The notes beneath the pieces are model-generated. The model searched no databases. It worked only from the letters and a program-made list of their open reading frames with translations, and was not told where the DNA came from. From contig CM037792.1 in the NCBI GenBank assembly GCA_021229015.1, forward strand, positions 35,999,842-36,063,841: a stretch of DNA of 64,000 nt. The letters run 5' to 3'. Shown in pieces: positions 24,436 through 36,886 of the stretch. The stretch comes from Solen grandis (lineage: Eukaryota > Mollusca > Bivalvia > Adapedonta > Solenidae). Every line of letters starts with the position of its first letter. Position 1 is the stretch's first letter. A program made the translations under genes and the position numbers.

Positions 24436-24845
24436 GAGAATCAACGACAGCCCTGCTTAAAATTTCAATGCTTTCCTTTCTTTTTAAGTATTATATCATT
24501 GGAGATTGTATTTTATTTGTATACTCAACGGTCCATAAAAAAACACATTATTTTTTTTGTTTTGTGTATTATTGATTCTAAAAATATTTCAATTCGCATT
24601 TATTACTATTTGTTACTGAAACTTATATGAAACATAAAACTGTCATTCTAGAAAAAAAAATCCGAAGTCTTATACATATCGGCTAACAAGCTTTTAAATG
24701 ATTTCAAGTACATGTGTAATAAGTATAGCTCTTGATTTCCTGCCAACTGGCGATCTGCCACAGTTAAAACAGACATGAATACATTAATTTAGCAGTCTTA
24801 TAACCGAAATCATGTAAGTCAGACGTAACTTTTTTTAAACTTTTT

Positions 24846-24887
<42 letters not shown>

Positions 24888-25372
24888 CTATGGCGAATCG
24901 CTTGTCGACTGCTGATACTCAGATCTTTATCCAAACGAAGGGTACCTTTAATAATGTTTTTATTTGTTTCGGTATGCTGTCATTTATCATGATTTTACTA
25001 CTTTAATGTATTTACTTTTCTTACTATCCTGACGGAATGCTCTCGCGAGTTTCAAATCTATTGAGGTATAGGTGTATATTAGTATGAACTGACCGCTTTC
25101 TGTTGAACATTTTAATTAAATTAAATTAAATTAAATTATTTAAATTATTATTGTCTTTCTGTATCTGTATCAGGAGAAACCTAATTTGTTAGCACAAAGA
25201 TAAGCTACTCGGCGAAATATCGTATGTTCTCGGCGCGAATTCTCGGAGTGTGCACCAAAACGAGAGTTCAGTGTAAAGCGATAGCTCAACAACGATAAAT
25301 ATAATTTAATACGTTTGAATGGAATATATTGGTGCATTCAGGCATATATCTAATATAAATGTCACAGGGTGA
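24436..25372. other. Intergenic with microsatellites
   Basis: A (GT)n run is at 24847-24884 and an (ATTAA)n run at 25110-25140. Nothing coding is supported. Confidence 0.55.
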
Positions 25373-25380
25373 GAAAATGT

Positions 25381-25456
25381 GCAGCCTGGCCGGGGCCCGA
25401 ACCCGGGGCCTTTCACTTACAGGGTGAATGCGCTACCGACTCAGCTACCCGGCCGC
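25381..25456 (-). repeat. tRNA-like sequence (pseudo-tRNA or SINE head)
   Basis: The minus strand starts GGCCGGGTAGCTGAGTCGG (A-box/D-arm like). It has a five-pair anticodon stem TTCAC/GTGAA around CCTGTAA, and ends CCGGGTTCGGGCCCCGG (B-box like). The acceptor stem cannot be paired cleanly and position 33 is C, so a working tRNA is unlikely. Confidence 0.5.
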
Positions 25457-26062
25457 ATACACTCCATAATGGATAAAAATAGCCAGAAAGTTGTGGATCA
25501 GTTTACACAACTTCGTGCAGTAGTTACTTCCCTTATTCGAAAGTACAAGAGCAACTTTTTTTTTCTCTCACAATATTGCGGTCGCGCCGAGATTAGACGA
25601 GATTTCCTTCAAATGATTATTTGAGTAGCAAATCTGTTGGTTTAGGTCTGGGTTAGCATTTATCAAGAGTTTCAAATTTCATTTTATTTTTTTGTTGTTG
25701 TTTGTTTCTTAAAGTATAAAATTGTCGTCCACTTGTAATACAGCTGTACAAATGTCATGTATATGTAAATGGAACAGCGGTTCACATTTTTGTTTAATTT
25801 AAAAATGCTAAATTCAAATTGCTGTCTGGGGAAGTCATGTCATGTAATGTGATACTTGTGTTACGTGCTGTGTAGTGTAACCATGACAACTTGGTGCAAT
25901 AAGATGATTATGACAGGTGATGATATCCATGACAACTTTAGATAATGTGAGATTGTGTATTTAATGATGTTTTGAACTAATAAACTTATGAATTTATTTG
26001 AATATTTTTGATAATTGACATACCGCCCCAGGTCATATTATTATGTGAAATGGTGGAATACT
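25457..26062. other. Intergenic, no feature seen
   Basis: AT-rich DNA without a supported gene. Confidence 0.35.
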
Positions 26063-26237
26063 TCGATCGGGAAACAAGTTCTTAAAAATGATATTAATAA
26101 TTCTTAACAGTTCTTAGGTTGTTCCTGGGTTGAACCAGTACTCGGAAGGCCATGGAAAATCCTTGCCCCCAACAGGGTTTGAACCCCCACCGCCGGATCC
26201 GCAACCCGGTGCAATGCCACTGGACCACGGAGCCACC
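26063..26237 (-). mobile_element. tRNA-derived SINE, family B
   Basis: On the minus strand it has GGTGGCTCCGTGGTCCAG, a B-box region GGTTCAAACCCTG, and the body TGGTTCAACCCAGGAACAAC, in family order. Confidence 0.65.
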
Positions 26238-27741
26238 AGTAGAGGGTTCAAACAAGCTGCCAAGAGGTTCCCAGCAAGTCAGTCTTATTCCATGTTTTGG
26301 AGAAAAGACAAATACAAATTATTCAGAAATATAGAACAAAAAAGTACAGAAAATACTATAATTATAGAAGACACATTATATAATGATGATTTGAGATGCC
26401 ATAATTTACATATCTATATATCAATAAAGATACAGCAGGTAATTCCTTTCTTATGTAATTATTGGAAGAGTTAGAGTCTGCAAGATGCATGAAATATCCA
26501 GACAGTGTCAATGTAAAATTCTTAATCATCATCATCAGCAGCAGCAACAGCAGCAGCGGCGGCAACAAGGACAAAGATAACGAAACAATTTAGCACAGAT
26601 AAGTTTTTATTTGGTACAGGATTTAGATACAGGTCGCGGTATTTACAATCTTCCCGATAGTTATTACTTCCCTTTATTACGTAGCGTGACGTAGGTTTGT
26701 ATTGATGATATGTATAAAATCAATTATATATTTACAAGGCTTTACAATATACGCTACAATGTTCAGTAAAGTTTACCCATACATACTGGGACCGCAGTAT
26801 GTACGGCCTGGGGCCGTTAATTTGACATGTCCTATACGGCCATATATATAGCATTTGTGTGTTTTTGTTTGTTTGTTACGTCCCACCGACAGTATTTCAG
26901 TCATTTGGAGACGATGTCTACTTAAGACAGATATAGTGCTGCGACACTGCAGTATCATGCCGTAGACATGTGGCATGATACCACACTCAGTCACATTAAT
27001 CCTGACACCGGGCCAACCAGTCCTGCAACTACCCTTATATGCTGAGCGCCAAGCAAGGGAGCTATAACAGTACCTTGTGTTGTTGTTTTTTTAAAATACG
27101 GTTTCATTTTTTTTAAGTTGACGGTATGTATCTAAAATTCGAATATTTTAAGATCTCAAAACATCTTCCAAAAACTTTTTTTCTGAGCTTAAAAGAACCA
27201 GGTTGCTTGCAAGGTCCGTTAACCGTGTTTTAAAACCCGTTGCCTACGAGTTTAAGGAGAAGTCTTCAGATACACATTAAATGTGTTGAGTTTCTTTTTA
27301 ATAACGATAGAAAACTTATATATTATGATTTTTTCATCAGTCAATACAAGTAATTGATTCATAAAGTGTTGTTTTTTTTTGTTTTGTTTTTTTTGTTGTT
27401 GTTGTTTTTTTAAAACATATTTCATGTTTTTATTTTATAATAATAACAGTGGTTGCTCCCTTTTTCGATTATGTGGCTCCATGGCCAAATTTAAATTTTA
27501 TTCCATACTGACGCCTCCTCACGACGTCAATGAATGTAAACGGAGGATACAAATTAAACTAAGTCAAAGCTGTGATCTCCTTAAGGTGATATTTTATCTA
27601 GTTTTTGTTGTATACATGTTGTCTATGGCTTATCTTCTTGATTTTCATATAATACTATACTTACTGTTTTTGGAGAGAGAAGTTTGTTTGGATATTGACT
27701 GATTATATAAAAAAAGTTTAAACTTTCTTTATATTTCATCG
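26238..27741. other. Intergenic repeats
   Basis: A mixed CAT/CAG/CGG trinucleotide run lies at 26526-26567. 26875-27065 has the look of a dispersed element (CGACAGTATTTCAG, GACACCGGGCCAACCAG, GCTGAGCGCCAAGC), but no second copy is in this window. A T-rich (GTTTTT)n tract lies at 27368-27412. No gene is supported. Confidence 0.4.
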
Positions 27742-27792
27742 GTTACGAAACAAGTTATCACAACTTATATTAATCACTCTCGATGACTCTAG
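27742..27792 (-). mobile_element. SINE family B tail fragment
   Basis: Matches only the 3' part of the family (AAACAAGTT..CAACTTATATTAATC in plus orientation). Confidence 0.4.
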
Positions 27793-27866
27793 TGGCGGCG
27801 TATGTGGTCATTATTTTGATCCTACAAAAGCAAAACCCACAAATGTCATATTATTTGCCCTTTGTC

Positions 27867-28108
27867 TTAACACTTTCCCTCATATAGACTCATTTTGACG
27901 CACTCAATAGGTACTACATAAAGCCTGATCTGCAGAAAACCACAGTTAAGCCTTGCCAAATTTAATTACAAAATCCTCATTTCCAGACCACTGAGGAGCA
28001 GCGAACAGCATAAAACCTGATCAGCCTGCGAGTTACTCGCAGGCTGATCTGGTTTTATGCTGTTCGCATAGGTCTTTTCATGGTGTCCTCTATGAGGGAA
28101 AGGCTTAA
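27867..28108 (-). mobile_element. piggyBac-type MITE (TTAA family), copy 2
   Basis: This 242-bp copy is flanked by TTAA at 27867-27870 and 28105-28108. It is inverted relative to copy 1. It has the same hairpin (GCCTGCGAG-TTA-CTCGCAGGC) and the same end TCCCTCATATAGACTC. Confidence 0.8.
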
Positions 28109-28699
28109 AGACTAGGACAAATGGGGATTTTTCACAACAATTTGAAGACTATTAAAAGCATTTTATGTAACAGTTCACTTACAATAGTGTGTATAAAAAA
28201 GAGATATTTTTCTAGGACAATAAGTAAGTGGATTCTAGATATTATTTAGGATTAGGGAAATGGACAACAACATTGCTTATACGTGTATGTATTGCATGTT
28301 TGCAAAATGAAAATCATCGTTTAGAAATTCTCTTTGCTTATAAGCTTGCTTTGAAAATCCATGAAATATTTTCACAATCAGTCATAATTGAATAAACACG
28401 GAAGAACTAATCAACAAAGGACCATCCAAGTAAAAGATTTTATTTAGACGTGTTGTTATTGACTTTTAAGCGTTTGATATTTCTTTTCACTTGAAATACT
28501 AAGTGTAAACACATAACAATTATATGAATAATGATGCATAACAAACCTACATATGGAGCCGTTTTGTTGTCAACAAACCGGTAAGGGGATATTGCTTGTT
28601 GTCAAAGGTTTGAGTAAATTAAAAATCAGTCATATCAAATAAGGAGCAATATTTCTGCTATATCATTCCTAAAATTTTGATTATGTGTTCCCTTCATCT

Positions 28700-28816
28700 G
28701 GTTATTGACAGTTAAATACTTAAGTAAATAAATGTAACAAACTCGACCCGGCTAAGGTTCGAATCTGGTCCGCCGGCGTGCAAGTCCAATTCTCTAACCA
28801 CTGAGCCAAAGAGTCG
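28700..28816 (-). mobile_element. SINE-like element with tRNA-like head
   Basis: The minus strand has TGGCTCAGTGGTTAGAG (A box) and AGATTCGAACC (B box), followed by a short AT-rich tail. No second copy was found in the window. Confidence 0.45.
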
Positions 28817-28879
28817 ACTCCCTGACGCATCGTCACATAATCAAACAAGTAACTGGTGTTGCACGCAACACATGAGTCC

Positions 28880-29115
28880 CCTACCGGTGAGGTGCATATT
28901 TTTTCCGTTACCATAGCATTCAGAATTTTGGTCCGAGAAAAAAAAATGATGTGCAGAATCTCCATACTGCCTCTATTCATATACCAAGTTTTATAATAGT
29001 ATTTTAAGTTATCGCGGGATCCAGATTTCCGGATGGACATACAGACGGACGGACAAACGGAGGGCAAACTTATAGTTCCCTCCGGTGTAAACACCAGTAA
29101 GGGACGATCATACAT
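28880..29115 (+). repeat. Dispersed repeat ending in a CCCTCCGG hairpin, copy 1
   Basis: The body is CTCCATACTGCC .. GTTATCGCGGGATCCAG, followed by a (GACG)n tract and TAGTTCCCTCCGG..AAGGGACGA. It aligns over its whole length with 29800-30122. Confidence 0.6.
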
Positions 29116-29799
29116 CACCTGTGTATGTTTGATCGTGTATAAAAGCGCATGAAATAAAATACATGCAGTGCATATTTATATTTTATTCATACAGAAAATG
29201 ACATCACGAATCCAAATAAAACGAAAATGTTGCTTTTATTATGAAGCATTAGGATTATTAATTTTTTCTTGTATAATCAAAGACCTATTCAGAGATATAA
29301 AACTGTCAGAAATAACGTTTTTTCCAGTGACAGTGAACGAGATTTGAACGAGATTTCGCTGAGACCATTAACCTCTTGCAGACGCTTAACAGACAGACGC
29401 TTTACGGTATCACTTATACTGTAATCTAACGATAGACATAAATATTTGGTTTAACCGGCATTCAACTAAAGAGAAAGTTCGGTATACATATATTTATAAT
29501 TGATATGAGCAATTTTACACATCTCAAGTTATCTCGCGGTCATATGATCTTGTGCGTAACTTTACGAGAGCTTCTCTTGACTTGCTCTTTACCTATATTA
29601 GAGTTGCGGATCTCTGTAAGGTTATTAGGTCTTTGGTAAAATATTCATTAATCCCGGTTAAATGCAAACAGTATCAAATGTTCATTGTGTGATATCTATA
29701 TTTATCTCACATGCGACTTCTGTCAAAACTGTTCCTCGAACTCCAGCCATAAATGGTAATCGTGGTTGATTTACATAACAGGAGACCATGAAATATACC

Positions 29800-30122
29800 G
29801 GCCGTCACATAATAAGTCTTAACAAGCATTCAAAGTTTCATAAAAATATCTTCAGTACGTTTTGAGTTATCACAATATATTGCTTTATTTGCCATATTTC
29901 AAGTCTATTTGTTGTCATAGCAACCAGATTTTTTAACCTAGGAAGAAAAAAAAATGTATAATCTCCATACAGGCATCTATCCATATTTCAAGTTTCATAG
30001 AAATATCTTCAGTACTTTTTGAGTTATCATGGGATCCAGTTTTTGCGGACGGACGGACTGACTGACGGACAGACGGACGGAGGACAAACCTATAGTCCCC
30101 TCCGGTTACACAGATAGGGGAC
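29800..30122 (+). repeat. Dispersed repeat ending in a CCCTCCGG hairpin, copy 2
   Basis: Two tandem body units (ATCTTCAGTACKTTTTGAGTT at about 29850 and 30007) are followed by a GGACGGACGGAC tract. The end is a clear hairpin, TAGTCCCCT / AGGGGACTA (about 30090-30122). Confidence 0.6.
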
Positions 30123-31124
30123 TAATAATGAGTTTTATAATTAAAATAAACATACATGAAAAAAAATACGTTTCAAGTAAAAACATATAAAATTGTTTTC
30201 GTTATTTAGCCTGGAAGTGTATTATATAAAAGAATCACTTTTAATACTTTGTTCATATTTACAAGCACTATTCCTTAAGGACAGCTCTCTCGTACTTTAA
30301 TGTGTTCGATTCCCGACCGAGAGGAAGCACTATGTCTGTATCATGTAGACGAAAATCCATTTATAAATGACTGATGAACTAGACATTGGCATTAGCATTT
30401 TCGAATCTGTTAAGATTTAATACTTTATGGCGCTGTACTGAAGGCATGAATACACTGATCCTTTGAACAAAACGATCGGGAACAAATTGATAATGATGTT
30501 TAAGTGGTTTATATTCTTCTCTGGATGAATAAAACCCGTTATGTTTCACTGGACTGGTTTGAACCCGTATGTTTCAAGTCATACAACTGTACTGAACTAT
30601 TTTTCCGAAAAAAACAACCAAAAAAAAAAACGTTTCAATTGATAAGTATCCAACTTTGATCTAAGTCGATAAAATCTCAAATGCCGTAAACGATGTCTGA
30701 TATATTTAGTATCATTTAATTAAAAAGGAAACCTTAAGGCCAATTAAAGTATCAATTAAGTCACACCCACGAGCGACTGCTATGAATGCACAGCTTTTCT
30801 AACATTCGGATAGAGTCGCTTTCATATAACATTATCACGGACATACAGTTGTTAAAAAAAATTAAATGTTTTGCTACTGAACATCTCCAAAGAAAGATTC
30901 CTGAATTTTAAGACTAAATATACATAATAAGGTAAACTTTCTATTTTTCACTGGCATTCAATTTCAGTGATGGTTTCGCAATTATAGTGGAGTCCTGTTT
31001 TGGAAATGTGAGGTAATTTTTTCTCTAATATTTCAGGACATTGTGACACTTCATGACATAAAGACACACGGCAGTACTCTATGTTTATACTAATCCTTTT
31101 TTGTTGAGTGAATTTGTGAAAACA

Positions 31125-34100
31125 ATGGAACCAAAACCTCGAAATTTGGAAAGATACAAGATAATCAAATTCATTTTTCTTATTGTTTTCGCCATATTCA
31201 ATACAGCGAAAGCGCATTTTAACTACAAACTGCAACATGCTGCAAACAATGTGTCATGTACATCTTCTTCTTTCTTTATTCCTTTATTTCACTCATTCCA
31301 TTTTACAGTAATGGATAAGAGAGGTTATAATAAGTACAACATATAAAGAGGCTCTAGAAGAAATAGAAGTAGTAACACAATAATTGAGATGATTTCACTA
31401 ATACATTTTGTAAATATATATTCTAATATATAAATAATTCAGTTGAACAGATGGAGAGTCATTGTTTCACAATTGCCATTTAAAGAAAACAACAACAACA
31501 AAACATCAATTTAAACATGTTGTCAGAATATCTTCCAATTAATCATTAGAGTATAATATTACCTTATCTTAGTCAAAATTGATTGTACAAACTTAAATAA
31601 ATTTATGTTTTGTCTTTTGTTTTTTTAGTTCATTAGTTTCTCTAATTTAAAAATATTTGGGTTTCTATAAAAATAGGGCTTTAGATATTTCTTTCTTTCA
31701 TCTGTTAAATTATTGCATTCAAAGAGATAATGGAATTCGTCCCCTAATTTATTGACGCAATGTGGACAAAATCTTTCATTCACAGAAGCAGACGTCCTGT
31801 ACCGGAAGAATGCCACTGGAAGGAGCGTGACGTGGTGTTCCGCCGTCTGCGGAAGATATCCTGATTCTACCAGCTTTAGTTTCGGCGGCGATTGCGTTTG
31901 TTGCAAGGCAGGGGCCAGCATAACGTCAAGGCCAGGCTTCAGACACTACGAGATCCTTCCAAGTACGTATCTATTTATTCCTTTCGACATACTTTTAAAT
32001 ATGAATAAATTGCGATTATCCAAGGAAACTAATTGAACGTCTAATCCAGTCCCCACTGCAGGCACCATTAATCATCTTTAGAAAAACAGACGAGGAAAAT
32101 GTTAGATTTATGAGGAAAAATATTTCGAATTTCTTGGACTCGCTTTCTTTGCCTCACGAACATTTCTATTTCCGAAGTCTGTCCTCAGAACATTGCTATT
32201 TCACTATATTTTAAGATCAGCTGTGCTTCTTTTTTGGCCCAAAAGATGACGTTACAAAGAAAACTTGCCCCAAGTACATGGAATATTTTCATAGATATAC
32301 ATTATTTCTACATTAAAAAAGTCTCATGTAGAAGGAAAGAAAATGACTCGTAATGATCGTAGATTAGTATTCTCTAACTTGCGTGACTGGTTTCAGACAA
32401 TGCACGTGGGCCACATGTCAATAATTTCATTGGGAAATTATATGAATGCAATTTGACAGCAATATCTGCAATTTGAATGTGTTCATATATTTTGATCTCG
32501 GGCTTCAGAGTCAATATCATCTGATATTTATAATATGCTCTGCGTTCTGACTTGTTGTCTTTCTTCACGGTTAAGTATTTAATCAAAATATTTTCAAATA
32601 AATCTGACCGATTTAAATAAAGATAACTAATTTTGCGAAATTTACATTCACGACGACCCACTTTGAGTATGATTTAAAAATGGAAAGGAAATTGATTGAT
32701 TTAAATTTCATTCATTATCAATATATGATTTAAAAGTAGTTTGAATATCGGAGAGATTCGCTGTTAGCATCAGAGGGATGATATACAATCCTATAAAGGG
32801 ATATTCATGTAGCTGATGTACATGTATGAAATAGAACTTGTTGATTATTTTTACATTTCATCCTCTGTTAAATTCACGAGATAAAAAATGTACGGTCCCA
32901 ACATGATATGTATGATATATGTAATAAATTCACGATTGCAATTGAATTCTATTTAATTCTTAACCAGAAGCTGCATTTACAGAGAAACTTAAGTCAAATT
33001 TACTCACTTTAGGTGCAGTTATTTTGCACATGCTTGCAAAAGACTTCATTCAATATTTGGTCTATGACGTTGCACGTCCATAAACATAAAGTAAAATGAT
33101 ATTTCACGTGGTTATAAATGGCGTCCTTAAATTGAATAAATTCATGATAAAATTAGTTAAATTAAAAATTTTTAATTTAAATCCATAAACCTGTGGTGAA
33201 ATTTTTTCGTGTAGTCATATATGACGTCCTTAGACACGTGGTAAAATGATGAATCGTGTGGTTTTAAATGACGTCCTTAGACACGCGGTAAAATGATGAT
33301 TGGTGTGGTTTTAAATGACGTCCATAGACGCATGATAAAAACAACAAAATGTTTTTAACATAACTTTTATACAGTTCTTTCAATTACAGGTGTGTGGGGA
33401 CAGACGTGTTACAATACCCTTTGTTGGGGCCACTTGCTTGACCGTATAGAAGGAAAGTGTATCTGTAAACCTGGATACAAGTTCCTCCCAGGGAACTGGA
33501 CTTGTACCACTTGTAAGTTCAAAGTGACACAACTGTCTTTATTGTTATTCTATTTTGCTTTTTAGTATCATTTCAGTTTAAGGTAAAGTCCCTGTAATAG
33601 TTCCGCTACGTCTTGGACCACTTAACCTCTACCAAGATAACCAAGGTACCATTATGAAACATAAGGAAACCTGGTTATCTCCGTGAAAGTCCATGAGTCC
33701 GAAATGTAACGGAACCATTACAGGGACTTTACCTTTAACTCTGGGAAATTTTATTTCTTTTTTTTTATTTCGGAGAAAATTGATATGTCCAACTTAGAAG
33801 TTGATTAATTAGTTTGAGTTGGCATCTCTGTGAGAAACAATGGATATATCACATTCATTATGTTTACTGTGTTTGGATGACAGGACACAATGGCATTATA
33901 TACATGTTTTTTTTATAATAAGTCAGCATAATGTGAGTCAATCGGTAGGCAGTCTTTGTTATGAATATACATATATATGAAATAACATACATCTCGACAT
34001 ATCACGTTGCAAAGTTAGGGCAAATGAAGATTATTTGTGTTTATGGTGGTCAGACCGACTGCAATGTTTGACCGCCGATTTTTTTTCTTTTCTTTATTGC

Positions 34101-34705
34101 TCTGAGCAAAAAGAGCTAAACGATAGACTGTGTTCTCGGAATTACGAATAAAATAGGACACATTCTACTAATTCTTAGCGCTAAGTAATACTTCTTAGAT
34201 TGGGTAGACATGCATTCCAACTTTTCTATTTTATGAAATATTTAAGTGCATTATAAAATTAAATTAGATATTTTGATATTTTGATTAGGGAAACAAAAAT
34301 GGTGAAATTCACCCTTAAGTATTTTAGTATTTCTTAGCGCTTAAATGATTGTTTGAATTTGAGTCTGGGATTCTGTCATACATCTGAGTTCCATCAAGCA
34401 GCACCTTTGCTGTTTGTATGAAACAGACTTTAGAATCCACAATTTACACTCATTTTTTTTCAGCTTGTTCCAGCTATGGGTCGACCTATCAAAAGTATCC
34501 GGGACATGCTATGGAGAACATGAATTTGGTATATCTTGGAAAAATACCGCGAAATGAATGCATTGAGTCATGTAATGAAAATGCTTTATGTCTTTCTATT
34601 GATTATTGTAAATTTGGGTGTTATTTGGCAAATGTGACGCCTTTGGAATACCCTGACAAGTATATTTATCATTCATGTGATTTTTATGTCAGGAATTGTG
34701 CTTAG
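31125..34705 (+). CDS. Secreted cysteine-rich protein (apple-like, EGF-like, PAN-like), paralogue 1
   Basis: Predicted exons are 31125-31257, 31789-31962, 33390-33512 and 34464-34705 (stop TAG); phases fit and give 223 residues. The start is the ATG matching paralogue 2. A signal peptide (FIFLIVFAIFNTAKA) follows a short basic leader. Next comes an apple-like stretch with TWCSAVCGR and GDCVCCKAG, then an EGF-like exon with CICKPGYKF. A last Cys-rich PAN-like exon has CIESCNENALCLS. Paralogue 2 has exon 1 uninterrupted; here about 530 bp derived from a LINE split it. Splicing from GTACAT (31258) to CAGAAG (31788) keeps the frame but drops one cysteine; the stronger-looking acceptor three bases earlier would create a stop. 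The gene may therefore be intact with a new intron, or disrupted. Function is unknown. Confidence 0.62.
31258..31786 (-). mobile_element. LINE (non-LTR retrotransposon) 3' fragment inside paralogue 1
   Basis: The minus-strand frame (about 31790 down to 31622) encodes the C-terminal end of a non-LTR reverse-transcriptase ORF. It shows the CPHC .. GDEFHYLFEC arrangement seen at the end of such polyproteins. About 360 bp of AT-rich 3' UTR-like DNA follows. Neither block is present in paralogue 2. No clear target-site duplication or poly(A) was found. Confidence 0.6.
33221..33345 (+). repeat. ~47-bp minisatellite in intron before the EGF exon, paralogue 1
   Basis: Three units start ATGACGTCC at 33221, 33268 and 33316, each with GACACGTGGTAAAATGATG-like text. 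A weaker unit lies near 33118-33170. Confidence 0.65.
33582..33733. mobile_element. 152-bp MITE with TTTAA target duplication
   Basis: The terminal inverted repeats GGTAAAGTCCCTGTAAT and ATTACAGGGACTTTACC are perfect. TTTAA precedes (33577-33581) and follows (33734-33738). It lies in the intron after the EGF exon of paralogue 1. A decayed relative is at 17720-17828. Confidence 0.75.
33740..34463. other. Last intron of paralogue 1
   Basis: AT-rich; ends in a long T tract and CAG acceptor at 34461-34463. Nothing else was recognised. Confidence 0.5.
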
Positions 34706-36575
34706 GTTTAAATTTTTTAAAGAATGTTTAGTCAAAATAGAATTGTGAGTTAAACAGACTCTTTTAAGGAATGTGTTATTCAGTTTTGCAGCGAATGAAT
34801 TTCCACGGATATGCACAAACAAAATATGTTAAACGAAATTGAAATTTGTTTTAAATACTTACAAAAGCATTAAAGCAGCACAGCGGCACAGATGGTCATT
34901 AACAAAGAATTTTAACTTTATATGTGTGTGTGTGACGTCTATATATACCCATCTAGTCACCCAATGCAACAATCCGTGAATGTAAAAAAAATGTGGTATC
35001 ACAGGCAATATTGTCACAGATGATATTGAAACTATATTTAGAATTATAAAACCTATATTAAGATTTTTCTATTTTCATTTGCCGTCACATGGCTGATCAC
35101 ATTCGCTCTTCTACTTTAAGGGCAAGATAAAAGTCTTTTTATTATTATTTTCTTTTACCTGAATGTAGAGAGATTGCCATATTTTAGACGCCACTTCCTA
35201 TCTATAACATTGTAGTTGTAATAGTTTTATTTTATGTTGATAATGAGACCACCTGCTTATTACATCACGTGACCAAATTGTCGGTCCCCAATCAGCTACT
35301 GTATCCCCCTCCCAATCTGTTTTCTATTTAGTATATGTCTTAGATACTTAACGAATGATCAAGTTTTACTATTTAACAAATATTATCAACTCATGGTCCT
35401 CTACTAAAAAGAATGTCTAAATAAATAAAGTAAAAAGATATTAACCGTCAGATGTTTTATTTGTGTAAATTATGATTTTATTCATAATCATCTTTTCAAA
35501 AAGAAGTATATTCAATAACTGAGATAAGCTTTAATAAAAACATCATTTGTGAATTTGGTGCATCATTTAATTGGTATGAATTTTTAGCTCATTTCTTCTT
35601 CTCACCATCTCTCCCTCCCTCCCACTCTCACTCTTCAACAATGGTAGCTTAATAGTTAATGGCTACATGACAAACGGACTCTGACAAATCGTTGTACAAA
35701 AATGTAACTTATCTATGCATAACAATCAATTGTATATGTTATGATTATTATTTATCACTTTGCTCCTACTGTGTAATTTGTACTTGGTCTATTTTCTAGG
35801 ATGTCTAATAAATGATGCATATGCTATTAGAATAAGTTTTGTTCTTTTTGTAATACGTAAAACCGGTGAAATAAACATTTGATTGCGTCCTTACAACTGC
35901 TGTATTGCATCATGTCATCATTACAAATGTTTTATGAAAATATAAACACTAAAAAATATCAAAACTGAAATTTAATTTAAAAAATTCGTGCTTGTCAATC
36001 TCATGATTTTAGAGTAGCCCTGTATATCCGTTTTGTTTTATTTGTGTCCAATAGATTTTGTAACCAAATATTTTAAGCATGTTTTTAATTGAATATCTGT
36101 ACCGTACATTTAACGTGGTGGTTATGAAAATCAATTTCTGACACACTTAATCATCCAGCTATGACCTTCAATCCCAAGGTAGAGGTCTCATTAAGAAAAA
36201 AAAACAGTTATCATTATCTATATTTTCACACACCTTGGACATGTTGTTTTTACAACATGCCCAATTTTTACAAGTGAGAAGCAGCTAGGTGAACCCATTG
36301 TTTTGTTTCTGTTTGTCCTACTTAATCGTCTATGAAATGCATGCATTTAGTTCAAAATTTGAAAAATATATGGCATAAAATGATCCATGAGGTCTTGATA
36401 TGCTGCCTACGTGATCTATTGAGTGAATGGGTGGAGCTTGTTGTGGCGGTGATTGATTGCGTCATGTTTTGCATGTACCTTATAAAATGTACCCAGTGAT
36501 GCTGACTCTGAACCATCACGTGCACTGTCAATCAAACGGGAGTCGGTTCCATGGCAAAGCTGTATGGCGTACGTG
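34706..36575. other. Intergenic, no gene seen
   Basis: AT-rich DNA downstream of paralogue 1. A possible polyadenylation word (ATTAAA) lies near 34869. Confidence 0.4.
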
Positions 36576-36584
36576 ACAAACTGT

Positions 36585-36675
36585 AAATATGTTATCGTTT
36601 ATATTTTAAATTTTATGGATTTATCGCTTCGCGTCGCTTACGATAAATTCCATAAAATTCAAAATATACTTACAG
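36585..36675. repeat. Inverted repeat around a GC-rich loop
   Basis: The arms ATTTTAAATTTTATGGA and TCCATAAAATTCAAAAT flank TTTATCG-CTTCGCGTCGCTTA-CGATAAA, giving a hairpin of about 30 bp per arm. Confidence 0.6.
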
Positions 36676-36724
36676 TGTCATAAGATACACACATGTATGC
36701 TCTCTGGTTTATATTCATTGGTGG

Positions 36725-36886
36725 GTTATAGCTATCGGGGAGTGAGGATGTTTGTCCACTGGATAGGGTCTTAATTGCGGACATTAATTTCTGCTAAAGC
36801 CTAATGTTCCAAAAATAGGTGGTCTTAATAGCTTGATGATCTTAATGCCTAGGTGGTCTAAAAGCGAGGTTTAACTGTAATCGGTA
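36725..36886. mobile_element. pogo/Tigger-like fragment, right end only
   Basis: Repeated GGTCTTAAT, GATCTTAAT and GGTCTAAAAG words run up to GCGAGGTTTAACTGTA, the inverse of a CAGTTAAACCTCGC terminus. No left end was found. Confidence 0.4.

Larger units (their letters stand above)
28300..31100 (+). repeat. Duplicated upstream region of the secreted-protein genes, copy A
   Basis: Segments at 28330-28600 and 30390-31100 match, in order, copy B (41430-42960). The later part also matches copy C (43640-44640). Examples are AAATACTAAGTGTAAAC, TTTTGTTGTCAACAA, TATGGCGCTGT, and CGAGCGAYTGCTATGAATGC shared with copy C. Dispersed repeats have been inserted in copy A. This region would contain the promoter of the gene at 31125. 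Confidence 0.6.

Noticed and set aside
24156..24444. Minus-strand ORFs rich in Tyr, Arg and Ile
   Set aside because: They are translations of the TATCGATA repeat cluster.
25381..25456. Possible functional tRNA on the minus strand
   Set aside because: The acceptor stem does not pair and position 33 is C; it is more likely a tRNA-derived repeat.
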